Origin: Lichenihabitans sp033947565
GTDB lineage: Bacteria; Pseudomonadota; Alphaproteobacteria; Rhizobiales; Beijerinckiaceae
NCBI RefSeq assembly: GCF_033947565.1
Contig: NZ_JARPVX010000003.1
Coordinates: 62,001 to 126,000 of the forward strand
Length of the DNA stretch: 64,000 nt
Reading direction: 5' to 3'
The translations under genes and the position numbers were made by a program. Below the pieces are notes generated by a model. It was given only the letters and a program-made list of their open reading frames with translations. It was not told where the DNA came from and made no database searches. Shown piece after piece: positions 17,858 to 26,624 of this stretch; within the stretch, counting starts at the first letter, position 1; the number at the start of each line of letters is the position of its first letter.

Positions 17858-18787
17858 ATGCCTTTCGACGCCGGCGCGCCCGCCGACCCCAAGCGATCCT
17901 TCCAGGACCTGATCCTCACGCTGCAGCGCTTCTGGGCCGACCAGGGCTGCGTCATCCTGCAGCCCTACGACATGGAGGTGGGCGCCGGCACCTTTCATCC
18001 GGCCACCACGCTTCGGGCGCTCGGCCCCAACCCATGGCGGGCCGCCTATGTGCAGCCGTCGCGGCGGCCGAAGGACGGGCGCTATGGCGAGAACCCGAAC
18101 CGGCTGCAGCATTATTATCAGTTTCAGGTCATCATCAAACCCTCGCCACCGAACCTGCAGGAGCTTTACCTCGCGTCGCTCGCCGCCATCGGGGTGGATC
18201 TGACGATCCATGACGTGCGCTTCGTCGAGGACGATTGGGAAAGCCCGACGCTCGGCGCCTGGGGTCTCGGCTGGGAATGCTGGTGCGACGGCATGGAAGT
18301 GTCGCAGTTCACCTATTTCCAGCAGGTGGCGGGCGTCGAGTGCTCTCCCGTATCGGGCGAGCTGACCTACGGACTCGAGCGTCTCGCCATGTACGTGCAG
18401 GGCGTCGAAAACGTTTACGACCTGAACTTCAACGGCCGCGACGGCGACGAGCGCATCAGCTACGGCGAGGTGTTCAAGCAGGCCGAGCAGGAATACAGCC
18501 GCTTCAACTTCGAGCAGGCCGACACGACCCTTTTGTTTCAGCACTTCAAGGATGCCGAGGGCGAGGCCAAGGCGATCCTCGCGGCAGGCCACGAGGGCGA
18601 CCGCCACGCCATGGCGCTGCCGGCCTACGACCAGTGCATCAAGGCGAGCCACATCTTTAACCTGCTTGACGCCCGTGGCGTCATCTCAGTCACCGAGCGG
18701 CAAAGCTACATCGGCCGGGTGCGCGACCTCGCCAAGGCCTGCGGTGCCGCCTGGCTAAAGACGGCGGGCGGCGGCGCCCCCGCCTGA
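17858..18787 (+). CDS. glyQ: Glycyl-tRNA synthetase, alpha subunit
   Basis: The alpha subunit holds the class II aminoacylation core of the bacterial alpha2beta2 glycyl-tRNA synthetase. The 309-residue protein has the hallmark FQDLILTLQRFWADQGCVI, the GAGTFHPATTLRALGP block, QPSRRPKDGRYGENPNR and the GWECWCDGMEVSQFTYFQQ segment, all highly conserved in GlyQ. ATG at 17858. Its partner glyS begins 515 bases downstream, with a minus-strand YidB-like gene in between, an unusual arrangement. Confidence 0.98.
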   Translation: MPFDAGAPADPKRSFQDLILTLQRFWADQGCVILQPYDMEVGAGTFHPATTLRALGPNPWRAAYVQPSRRPKDGRYGENPNRLQHYYQFQVIIKPSPPNLQELYLASLAAIGVDLTIHDVRFVEDDWESPTLGAWGLGWECWCDGMEVSQFTYFQQVAGVECSPVSGELTYGLERLAMYVQGVENVYDLNFNGRDGDERISYGEVFKQAEQEYSRFNFEQADTTLLFQHFKDAEGEAKAILAAGHEGDRHAMALPAYDQCIKASHIFNLLDARGVISVTERQSYIGRVRDLAKACGAAWLKTAGGGAPA

Positions 18788-18802
18788 GCCGAACCCTTAC
18801 AG

Positions 18803-19159
18803 TCAGGGTTGGCCGGTCGCCTTGCCGTCGAGCAAGCCTTGCTTCGCGGCCTGGTTCACCGCGATGGGCAGGTTCTTGGCCAGCACGTCGGCGATCGCAT
18901 CGATCGGCAGGCCCAGTTGCTTCGCCACCTCCTGCAGCTTGGCATTGCCGAGGCCCTGGCGGATCTCGTCGGCCGTGATGGGCTGGTTGTCGCCCTGGCC
19001 GAGCCAGGAATTCACCTTGGCGCCCATGCCGTTCGCATTCAGCTGCTCGACCATCGTGCCCAGCACCGCCGGGCCCACGGCCTCGATCAGCTTCTGCCCG
19101 AGCGCCGAGCCGCCGATCCCCTCGACCAGATTGCCGAGTGTGCCACCCCAAGACGTCAT
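18803..19159 (-). CDS. YidB-like DUF937 family protein
   Basis: A 118-residue protein with N-terminal Gly-rich GTLGNLVEGIGGSALGQKL, then GMGAKVNSWLGQGDNQPITADEIRQGLG, which is the YidB/DUF937 signature (NSWLG..N.PI....I...LG), and a helical end. Function unknown; members are soluble or envelope-associated. The ATG at 19159 starts at MTSWGGTLG; upstream open codons are not family-like. It sits in opposite orientation between glyQ and glyS. Confidence 0.78.
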   Translation of the reverse strand: MTSWGGTLGNLVEGIGGSALGQKLIEAVGPAVLGTMVEQLNANGMGAKVNSWLGQGDNQPITADEIRQGLGNAKLQEVAKQLGLPIDAIADVLAKNLPIAVNQAAKQGLLDGKATGQP

Positions 19160-19301
19160 GCGCGGTCTCCCCCGATCGAGCCGCACCCTGCGGCCATTCC
19201 CGCCCACCTAGGGCGCGGCACGTGGCGCGACCATGCCGGAACGCGCTTGACAATCGGCGGGCCGCTGCCGACCACACCTCCGAACGCGAACGCCGAGACC
19301 C

Positions 19302-21527
19302 ATGCCCGACCTTCTGCTCGAATTGTTTTCCGAAGAGATCCCGGCCCGCATGCAGCGGCAGGCGGCGGCCGACCTGAAGAAACTGGTCACCGACGCCCTG
19401 GTGGAGCGCGGCCTCGTTTACGAGGGCGCCCAGGCCTTTGCGACCCCGCGCCGGTTGGCCCTGCACATCGCCGGCCTGCCGGCTAAGCAGCCCGATTCGC
19501 GGGAAGAGCGCAAGGGGCCGCGCGTGGGGGCGCCGGAGGGCGCCATCCAGGGCTTCCTCAAGGCCGCGGGGCTGAGCCACATCGGCGAGGCCACGGTCAC
19601 GCAGGACAAGAAGGGCAGCTTCTATACGGCCGTGATCGCACGCGCCGGGCAGGACACCATCGCGGTGTTGGCCGAGCTGCTGCCGACCCTCATCAAGGCC
19701 TTTCCCTGGCCGAAGTCGATGCGCTGGGGCCGGGGCTCCTCGAGCCCCGAGGCGCTGCGCTGGGTGCGCCCGCTGCAGTCGATTCTCTGCACCTTCGGGG
19801 CCGAGACCGAAGACCCCGAGATCGTGCGGTTCAGCGTCGGCGCGATCGAATCCGGCAACGTGACGCGCGGCCATCGCTTTCTGGCGCCACAGCCCTTCAC
19901 GGTGCGGCGCTTCGACGATTACGCGCCGGCGCTCTTCGCCCACAAGGTCGAGCTCGACGGTGACCGCCGCGCCGAGATCATCCGGCAGGATGCCCGCAAC
20001 CTCGCCGGCGCCCAGCTGCTCGAGGTGGTGGAGGACGAGGCCCTGCTGGCCGAGGTGTCGGGGCTCGTCGAGTGGCCCGTGGTGCTGATGGGCAGCTTCG
20101 ACGCCGCCTTCCTGACCATCCCGGCGGAAGTGATCCGCGCCACGATCCGGGCCAACCAGAAATGCTTCGTGGTGCGGGGCCTCGATGGGGCGCTGGCCAA
20201 CAAATTCCTGCTCACCTCCAACCTCGTGGCGCCGGATGGCGGCGCCGCCATCGTGGCCGGCAACGAGCGCGTCGTGCGGGCGCGGCTGTCAGACGCCAAG
20301 TTCTTCTGGGAGTCGGACCTGAAGGTCCGCCTAGAGGATCGGCTGCCAAAGCTTAAGAATATCGTGTTCCACGAGAAGCTCGGCACCCAGGACGAAAGGG
20401 TCGAGCGCATCGTGGCGCTCGCCCGCGAGCTGGCGCCGCATGTCGGTGCCGTCCAAGCCAAGGCCGAGCGCGCCGCGACGCTCGCTAAGGCCGATCTCGT
20501 GTCCGAGATGGTGGGCGAATTCCCCGAGCTGCAGGGCCTGATGGGGCGCTATTACGCGGCAGCGCAGAACGAAGACGCGAGCGTCGCCGCGGCGGTCGAG
20601 GACCATTACAAGCCGCAGGGCCCGGGCGACCGCGTGCCGAGCGACCCCGTGTCGATCGCCGTGGCGCTGGCCGACAAGCTCGACACGCTCGTGGGGTTCT
20701 GGGCCATCGACGAGAAGCCGACGGGCAGCAAGGACCCTTATGCGCTGCGCCGAGCGGCGTTGGGGGTGATCAGGATTGTGCTGGAATGCGAGTTGCAGCT
20801 ATTGCTCAATTCAGTTCTGTACCCTGCTCAGGCCCGACTAGCAGGTCAGCTAGCCAGAAACCCCTTCATCGATAAGGCAGCTGCTCTCAAGCAATCACCA
20901 CTACTAACAGGTGATGAGAAGGCTGCTGCCATCGGGCGAAGCATCGATGAAGAGCTAAGCACTTCGAGCATCGCCCGGCGCCGTGCGGAGACTACACGCA
21001 CTGACCTCCTCGCCTTCTTCGCCGACCGCCTCAAAATCTACCTGCGCGACAAGGGCGCCCGCCACGACCTCATCGACGCCGTCTTCGCCCTGCCGGGCCA
21101 GGACGACCTGCTGATGGTCGTGCGCCGTGTCGAGGCGCTGGGCCGCTTCCTTGAGACCGAGGACGGGCGCTCGCTGCTGGCCGGCTATCGCCGCGCCGCC
21201 AACATCCTGAAGGCCGAAGAAAAGAAGGACGGCGTCGGGGCCTTCGAGGCGCCACACGATGCTGCCCGGCTCGAACTCGCCGAGGAGCGCGCCCTCGCCG
21301 AAGCGCTCAACACCGTAGAGGCGGAAGCCGCCACGGCCGTTGCCGGGGAGGATTTCGAGGCTGCCATGCGGGCCCTGGCCCGGTTGCGCCCGCCGGTCGA
21401 TGCCTTCTTCGACAAGGTGACGGTCAACGCGGAGGACCCCGCCTTGCGGGCAAACCGACTGCGCCTGCTCGGCGCCCTGCGGCGCGCGACGCTGACGGTG
21501 GCGGATTTCGGCAAGGTCGCCGGCTGA
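19302..21527 (+). CDS. glyS: Glycyl-tRNA synthetase, beta subunit
   Basis: The beta subunit binds tRNA-Gly and is needed for GlyRS activity. The 741-residue protein begins MPDLLLELFSEEIPARMQ, as is standard, with FPKSMRWG-type (FPWPKSMRWGRGSSS) and SDAKFFWESDLK segments, the ADKLDTLVGFWAIDEKPTGSKDPYALRRAALG box (HD-like region) and a C-terminal anticodon-binding-like domain. Codons from about 20775 to 21005 (about 77 codons, residues about 492-568) use CTA, TCA, ACA, CCA, AGA and GCT far more than elsewhere and are visibly AT-richer, though the frame stays intact and downstream sequence is normal. Confidence 0.97.
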   Translation: MPDLLLELFSEEIPARMQRQAAADLKKLVTDALVERGLVYEGAQAFATPRRLALHIAGLPAKQPDSREERKGPRVGAPEGAIQGFLKAAGLSHIGEATVTQDKKGSFYTAVIARAGQDTIAVLAELLPTLIKAFPWPKSMRWGRGSSSPEALRWVRPLQSILCTFGAETEDPEIVRFSVGAIESGNVTRGHRFLAPQPFTVRRFDDYAPALFAHKVELDGDRRAEIIRQDARNLAGAQLLEVVEDEALLAEVSGLVEWPVVLMGSFDAAFLTIPAEVIRATIRANQKCFVVRGLDGALANKFLLTSNLVAPDGGAAIVAGNERVVRARLSDAKFFWESDLKVRLEDRLPKLKNIVFHEKLGTQDERVERIVALARELAPHVGAVQAKAERAATLAKADLVSEMVGEFPELQGLMGRYYAAAQNEDASVAAAVEDHYKPQGPGDRVPSDPVSIAVALADKLDTLVGFWAIDEKPTGSKDPYALRRAALGVIRIVLECELQLLLNSVLYPAQARLAGQLARNPFIDKAAALKQSPLLTGDEKAAAIGRSIDEELSTSSIARRRAETTRTDLLAFFADRLKIYLRDKGARHDLIDAVFALPGQDDLLMVVRRVEALGRFLETEDGRSLLAGYRRAANILKAEEKKDGVGAFEAPHDAARLELAEERALAEALNTVEAEAATAVAGEDFEAAMRALARLRPPVDAFFDKVTVNAEDPALRANRLRLLGALRRATLTVADFGKVAG

Positions 21528-21595
21528 GACGCCGACCGGGGCTGGCGCGCTCGGCGGCTTATACCGCCCCAAAGCGATCGTGAACCGTCACCGCC

Positions 21596-21700
21596 CCTCA
21601 TTCCGGGGCGGCGCAGCCGAACCCGGAACCGGTGTGCTCCGGTCTGCGACGCCGAAGCTCCCGGTTCCGGGTCTGCGCTGCGCTTGCCCGGAGTGACGGA
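21596..21700. repeat. REP-like palindromic repeat, copy A
   Basis: An extragenic palindrome of about 105 bases with outer arms CTCATTCCGGGG and an imperfect counterpart CCCGGAGTGACGG, and inner arms CCCGGAACCGG and CCGGTTCCGGG. It shares both arm sequences with the repeat at 43480-43584. It lies between the convergent ends of glyS and the cupin gene. Confidence 0.75.
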
Positions 21701-21737
21701 ACCACGGGTGATCAACGCTGCATGGTGTGAGCCGGGC

Positions 21738-22244
21738 TCAGCGAGCCCAAAGCCGCGGCAAGGCGCCAGCCGCGCCGGTGACGGGGTCTCTCATGGGAAA
21801 CGACACGCTCCGCATGCGGGCCAGCGCGTCCGGCGGCAGCGGGTCGCGGCGCACGTCGCACACGGCGCCGGGCGGGTAGGCCCCGACGGTGAGAAGGTCG
21901 GCTTCGGGCGTCATGTTGCGATGGCCCGTGCCGGCCGGCAGCACGATCACATCGCCGGCCGCGACGGTGACGCTTAGCCCCTCGGGGCCGCCGAGCAGCA
22001 CCTCCGTGGCGCCGCGCGCGATGCCGAGCACCTCATGAACGTCCGCGTGGTAGTGATGGTAGCTGTAGATGCCGTTGCGCCATTGCGCCGGCCATCCATT
22101 CCGGCCGAACAAGGCTTCGAAGGCCGCCGCCATATCGACCGTGTCGGCCGGGAGCGCACCGCGATACACCAACATCGGCAACCAGGGATTGTTCGGCATG
22201 GCGCCGCTCGGGCCGAACTGAATGGCTTCGGGGATCAGGTCCAA
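21738..22244 (-). CDS. Cupin domain protein (YjlB-like)
   Basis: A 168-residue single-domain cupin. The metal-site motifs are YHHYHADVHEVLGI (two or three His plus Glu) and LPAGTGHRN. The start region IPEAIQF...MPNNPWLPMLVYRGAL matches YjlB-type cupins, whose function is unknown. Homology begins before the first ATG (22199), so I place the start at TTG 22244, overlapping the last 10 bases of the SPL-like gene in another frame; the start is uncertain. The tight overlap says the two genes are cotranscribed. Confidence 0.75.
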   Translation of the reverse strand: MDLIPEAIQFGPSGAMPNNPWLPMLVYRGALPADTVDMAAAFEALFGRNGWPAQWRNGIYSYHHYHADVHEVLGIARGATEVLLGGPEGLSVTVAAGDVIVLPAGTGHRNMTPEADLLTVGAYPPGAVCDVRRDPLPPDALARMRSVSFPMRDPVTGAAGALPRLWAR

Positions 22245-23341
22245 TAGAGCACCTTGGCTTGGGGCAGGACGGCGGCCGCGAGGCGCATCAGTTCGCTTCG
22301 CAGCTCGCCCATCGTGGCGGTCGGGTAGACATGCTTGATCGAGCCGAATTTGGTGAACTTGCGGCTGCGCAGCGCTTCGTCCATTTCGAGCTTGGAAGCC
22401 GGGTACCAGTCCTGCAGCACCGCCTTCGACTTCGGCGTGAACCGATGGGTGATGAACTCTGCCGTCAGGTCCAGGTTGCGCACGTCGCGCAGCGCCGCCG
22501 CGGCCGCATCGAACAAGTCCGCATAAGCGTCCCGCCAACCCTCGAGCGGCTGGATCGGCGCCACCGTCAGGCCCACCTTGTAGCCGGCCCGCGCCAAGGC
22601 GCCGAGCGCCGCCAACCGCTCGTCCAGCGAAGCGGTGCCGCCTTCCTGGCGCAACAGCGGCCGGGCATTGACCGACATCCGCACCCGCACGCGACCGTTG
22701 TGCGCAAGCCCGAGCAGCGGCGCCACGCCGGCGAATTTGGTGGTGAAGCGCAGTTGCACAGGTGCGTCCCAGGCGCCGAAGCGCTGCACCGCCGCGCTCA
22801 GGCTGCCGGACAGATGCTCGATGCCGAGCGGATCGGTGTAGCAGGACGCCTCATAGGTGGTGCCCTCGGCGGCCCGGGCCTCGGACGCGGAGGTGACCGC
22901 ACCCTTGCCGAGATAATCGGCGAGCCCGTCGAGGATCTCATCGAGGTTCGCATAGACCCGGGTGATCGGCGGCCCGCCGAGCGAGCCTGCGAGATAGCAA
23001 TATTGGCAATGGGCCGGACAGCCCTCGGCAAGGTCGAAGCGCCAGTCGGCCGACGGTGGGATGGGTTGAAGCCGTCGCTTGGCGGCGGACGCCACGGTGA
23101 CGGCCAGCGTACCTTTGGCGGCCTTGTAGCGGGCACGGGCATCGCCCTCCTGGCCGAGGCCGACGAGGCGGTCGCCGGGCAGCTCCACCACTGGACAGCC
23201 GAGCGCCGCTGCCCGCTCAACGATGGCCCGGCCATGCGGCCAGGCTAGCGCGGCACGCGTCACCAGCACGCGGTCGGGTCGCCATTGGCGCGCTCGGGGC
23301 TGCGGCGCCAGGACGTCGAGCAAGGGTTCGGCAAGGCTCAT
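22235..23341 (-). CDS. splB: Spore photoproduct lyase-like radical SAM protein
   Basis: A 368-residue protein resembling SplB, which repairs 5-thyminyl-5,6-dihydrothymine in spore DNA with an AdoMet radical. It has the cluster motif CPAHCQYC (Cys108, 112, 115) followed directly by the Tyr of CYLAG, the block YEASCYTDPLGIEHLSG, where Cys168 aligns with the hydrogen-donor Cys of SplB (EAACTSDIVGID type, from memory), FTTKFAGV, GYKVGLTVAPI with EGWRDAY, and LTAEFITHRFTPKSK, then ends LYWT. The organism is not a spore former by its other genes. ATG at 23341; it precedes and overlaps the cupin gene. Related SPL-like proteins are known in alphaproteobacteria, but their role is unclear. Confidence 0.85.
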   Translation of the reverse strand: MSLAEPLLDVLAPQPRARQWRPDRVLVTRAALAWPHGRAIVERAAALGCPVVELPGDRLVGLGQEGDARARYKAAKGTLAVTVASAAKRRLQPIPPSADWRFDLAEGCPAHCQYCYLAGSLGGPPITRVYANLDEILDGLADYLGKGAVTSASEARAAEGTTYEASCYTDPLGIEHLSGSLSAAVQRFGAWDAPVQLRFTTKFAGVAPLLGLAHNGRVRVRMSVNARPLLRQEGGTASLDERLAALGALARAGYKVGLTVAPIQPLEGWRDAYADLFDAAAAALRDVRNLDLTAEFITHRFTPKSKAVLQDWYPASKLEMDEALRSRKFTKFGSIKHVYPTATMGELRSELMRLAAAVLPQAKVLYWT

Positions 23342-23466
23342 GGGCCACCAACGCCGCAACCCGGCCGACGCATCCCGGGCATGGTGCCGCAGCGCAGCGC
23401 CGTCATGCCTTGCGCCGCCGGCGCGCCCGCGCCACAAGCGGCACCACACCCCTGAGGGAGCGACCC

Positions 23467-24135
23467 GTGCCGGACGATCTGGTGTTTCTCGTCGATGTCG
23501 ACAACACGCTGCTCGACAACGATCGTTTTCAGGACCACCTGAAGGCCCACATCGCCGACCGCATGGGCGAGGCGGCGCGCGATCGTTATTGGGCCCTGCA
23601 GGACCATCTGTTCCATACGCTCGGCTATCGCGACTATCTCGGGGCCTGCCAGACGTTTCGCCTCGAGGCCCCGTCCGACCCGGAGCGGCTTTGGCTCGCG
23701 GCCTACATCCTCGACTTTCCCTTTGAGACGCTGCTCTACCCCGGCGCCACCGACCTGCTGGCCCGCCTGCGCGACCTCGGCCGCACCGTACTGCTGACCG
23801 ATGGCGACGCGGTGTTCCAGCCCAACAAACTGCGCAGGTCTGGCCTGCTCGAAGCGGTCGATGGCGAGTTGATGCTGCCCGTCCACAAGGAGCAGGAGCT
23901 GCCCGAGATCGAGCGGCGCTTCCCGGCGCACCGTTATGTGCTGATCGACGACAAGCTGCGCATCCTGTCGGCCGTGAAAGCCGGCTGGAGCGATCGGGTC
24001 TATACGGTGTTTCCGCGCCAAGGCCAGTTCGGCCGCGATCCGGCCGTCGTGGCCGCTCACCCGGCGGCGGATCTCACCGTCGAGACCATCGCGGACCTGC
24101 TCGACCCCGGCCTGCTAGCCGCTATGCAGGGCTGA
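23467..24135 (+). CDS. HAD family hydrolase
   Basis: A 222-residue haloacid dehalogenase-type phosphatase. Motif I is FLVDVDNTLLDND (nucleophile and acid Asp), motif II TVLLTDGDAVF, and motif III/IV lies in RYVLIDDKLRIL. Substrate unknown. The chosen start is GTG at 23467, just behind GAGGGAGCG; the frame is open earlier but overlaps the divergent gene's upstream region. It runs divergently from the SPL-like gene, with 125 bases between the starts. Confidence 0.82.
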   Translation: MPDDLVFLVDVDNTLLDNDRFQDHLKAHIADRMGEAARDRYWALQDHLFHTLGYRDYLGACQTFRLEAPSDPERLWLAAYILDFPFETLLYPGATDLLARLRDLGRTVLLTDGDAVFQPNKLRRSGLLEAVDGELMLPVHKEQELPEIERRFPAHRYVLIDDKLRILSAVKAGWSDRVYTVFPRQGQFGRDPAVVAAHPAADLTVETIADLLDPGLLAAMQG

Positions 24136-24754
24136 ACAGGCCGTGACGCGCTTGTGGGAGGCGCCGAGCGCAGAGCGGTCGCGGTTTCGGCGTCGGGCTG
24201 AAGGGCTGCCCTGTTGGATGAAAGGCCGGTGAGCCCCGCCGTTTCATGGCGATGATGGCGGCTGCGCCGACGCCGGTCGGGTTGCAGCGGGTCAGGAGCC
24301 GGGTGTCTCCACCCGGCTCCCCCGTGTCATCGTGGCAAGTCAACACGTGACACCCGACCCCATCATCAAATCGCGGACCACGACGATCCGTCCCGCGCCG
24401 AACCGGCGTTGCATCGTCCGGAACAGTTAATCGTCGGCCGAAAGCCTCGAAAGGCCGCGTGCGACCCTCGCCGGCCAAGGCTTCGGCATATCGTCAGCCT
24501 GAGGTGCCGTCGCCTTCGCAGGCGGGACATTAAGGCTGTCCTGGCAAATCCAGATGCGAACGCGCTGAACAGAGCTTCTGCGCGCTCGCGTTTTTTACGG
24601 TCGTACAGTCCCATTTCGGATCCGCCATGTCGCATTCCGGCACTGGCCACCCATGGTCGGGCGCCCCCGTCCCAACGCCGCGCGCTCTCCTGAATCCACT
24701 ACGATTGCTTAACCATTCTTATTCACCCTGAAGTTGCATTCGGAGCGGACGGAC
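24136..24754. other. Gap of about 620 bases without a clear gene; structured
   Basis: No open frame here looks like a protein family. A minus-strand frame at 24366-24614 starting MGLYDRKKRERAEAL is open for 82 codons but its second half is Arg-rich and unconvincing. The stretch has two perfect or near-perfect hairpins (24295-24320 and 24324-24353) and then AT-richer sequence up to the adhesin start. A degraded gene or a small RNA is possible. Confidence 0.4.
24295..24353. other. Two adjacent hairpins, candidate structured RNA
   Basis: GGAGCCGGGTG (24295-24305) pairs perfectly with CACCCGGCTCC (24310-24320) across a TCTC loop. Three bases on, GTGTCA-T-CGTG (24324-24334) pairs with CACG-TGACAC (24344-24353) with one bulge. 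There is no T-run after either. Confidence 0.4.
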
Positions 24755-26611
24755 ATGGGACAGCACGCAAAATTTCATGGTGGCATTTCGTCGAGGTGGG
24801 CATGCCGAGCCGGGCTGCTTCTCGGCACCACGGCCTGCATCGGCTTCGGTTCGCCGATGGCCGCCCTGGCGGCGCCGGCGAGCTTTACGGACGTGTGTAC
24901 AGGGCTCGGGGTGGCGCTGCCGTCGCTCACGGGGGTGGTGCACAGCGCAGACACGACGCTCGGCACGTTGTTGCCGCCCCTCAACACCGTCATCGACGGC
25001 GTCAACACCAATGTGGTGGCGCCGTTGAGCGGACGGCAGGTCGGCATCGGCCTGCTTGACCCTTCGACCAACACTTTCGTGACCACGCCGTCGAGCGCCT
25101 GCAACCTGGCGCTGAACGGTCTTGCGGTCAACAACGTGGCCGGGATCACCATCGGCGGCGGCCAGATCACCGGGCTCGGCACTAGCGGTACGCCGGCCTC
25201 GGCGGGCGCCCTCAGCGCCGTGGCGCTCGGCAATGGGGCCACCACGGCGCCCGGCGTCGCCAATGCCCTGGCGCTTGGCACCGGCGCCACGGCCACCGCG
25301 GCCAACAGCACGGCGCTTGGCGCCGGCAGCGTCGCGGCGCGCGGCGCCGTGACGGCCTATGATGCACTTGGCTTGCTTGGCACCCAAAATTCCGCCGGCG
25401 AAGTCTCGGTCGGTGCCACGGGCGCGTTGCGGCAGGTCACGAATCTGGCGGCCGGGGCCGCCGACACCGATGCCGCCAATGTCGGGCAGGTGCGGGGCGT
25501 GTCGGCCCAGTTGGGCGCCGCCACAGCCGCGACCCTCGGAGGCGGTTCGGTCTATAATCCGCTGCTCGGCACCGTGACGCTGCCGAGCTTCACGATCCGC
25601 GGCACTGTTTACGCCAATGTGGGAGCGGCGCTCGACGCGGTCGATGTCGCGCTTGGATCGACCACACCGACGACCGGCGGCACGGCGCCCTTCGTGGGCA
25701 ACAACACGGCGGCGCGCGCCGCCCCCACGGCCACGGGGGCCGATGCGACGGCCGGCGGCTATGGGGCGACGGCCACTGGCCGCAACTCGGTGGCGCTCGG
25801 GGCGGGATCGACCGATGGAGGTCAGGCCGACGTCGTCTCAGTCGGCGCCGCAGGAGCGGAGCGCCGCATCATCAACGTGGCGGCGGGCCAGGTGGCGGCC
25901 GGCTCGACCGATGCCGTCAACGGCGGCCAACTCTTCAACACCACCCAGCAGGTCGCGTCGCTGCAGCATGGCGCCGTGCAATACGATCGCGCCACGGACG
26001 GCACCACGCTTTCATCGGTGACGCTCGGCAGCGATGCGGGCGGCCCGGTGGTGATCCACAACCTCGCGCCCGGCGTCGCGACCAACGACGCCGCCACCGT
26101 CGGACAGGTGCAAGCCGTGGCCGCCACCTCGGTGCAATACACGACCGTCGATGGCGTCAAGACCAACACGATCACGTTGAGCGGTGGCCAGCCCGGCGGC
26201 GTTACCATCGGCAATCTGGCGCCCGGCCAACAAGGCACCGATGCCGTCAACCTGAACCAGCTGCAAAGCGCCTCCGCCGGCACCCTCGGGCAGGCGCAAG
26301 CCTATACCGATTCGCGCATCAGCAACCTCCAGGCGCTGACCGGGCGCGAGATCGCTTCGGCGCGGCGCGACGCCGCCGGTGGCACGGCCTTGGCGCTCGC
26401 GGCCACGGGCCTGCGCTACGACGACCGGCCCGGCAAGTTCTCGGTGGGCGGGGCCACAGCCTATTACAACGGCCAGGTCGGCCTAGCCTTCGGGGTCGCC
26501 GGCACATCGGAAACCGGCCGCGTCCGGGTCAATGCAGCCATCTCGGCCGCGCCGACGATCGACCACCCGGATGTGGGCGGCGTCATCGGCGCCTCCTTCG
26601 CGATCAACTGA
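24755..26611 (+). CDS. Trimeric autotransporter adhesin (YadA-like)
   Basis: A 618-residue surface adhesin. It has an extended signal peptide (about 1-40, ending MAALA-AP), a passenger with head repeats of the ALGxGAxAxAxNSxALGxGS type at about 160-200 and 345-365, stalk-neck connectors DAANVGQVRGV, DAVNGGQLF, DAATVGQVQ and DAVNLNQLQ, a short coiled coil (about 510-550), and the four-strand YadA anchor at the C-terminus (about 555-618, ending SFAIN). Three chains form one outer-membrane barrel. The ATG at 24755 is chosen, as it opens the signal peptide. The IalB-like gene starts 13 bases later, so they may form an operon. Confidence 0.92.
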   Translation: MGQHAKFHGGISSRWACRAGLLLGTTACIGFGSPMAALAAPASFTDVCTGLGVALPSLTGVVHSADTTLGTLLPPLNTVIDGVNTNVVAPLSGRQVGIGLLDPSTNTFVTTPSSACNLALNGLAVNNVAGITIGGGQITGLGTSGTPASAGALSAVALGNGATTAPGVANALALGTGATATAANSTALGAGSVAARGAVTAYDALGLLGTQNSAGEVSVGATGALRQVTNLAAGAADTDAANVGQVRGVSAQLGAATAATLGGGSVYNPLLGTVTLPSFTIRGTVYANVGAALDAVDVALGSTTPTTGGTAPFVGNNTAARAAPTATGADATAGGYGATATGRNSVALGAGSTDGGQADVVSVGAAGAERRIINVAAGQVAAGSTDAVNGGQLFNTTQQVASLQHGAVQYDRATDGTTLSSVTLGSDAGGPVVIHNLAPGVATNDAATVGQVQAVAATSVQYTTVDGVKTNTITLSGGQPGGVTIGNLAPGQQGTDAVNLNQLQSASAGTLGQAQAYTDSRISNLQALTGREIASARRDAAGGTALALAATGLRYDDRPGKFSVGGATAYYNGQVGLAFGVAGTSETGRVRVNAAISAAPTIDHPDVGGVIGASFAIN

Positions 26612-26624
26612 GGCGGGTGCCGTC

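Noticed and set aside
24366..24614. Possible small minus-strand gene starting MGLYDRKKR
   Set aside because: The first 30 residues look protein-like but the rest is Arg-rich and lacks a ribosome site; may be a remnant.
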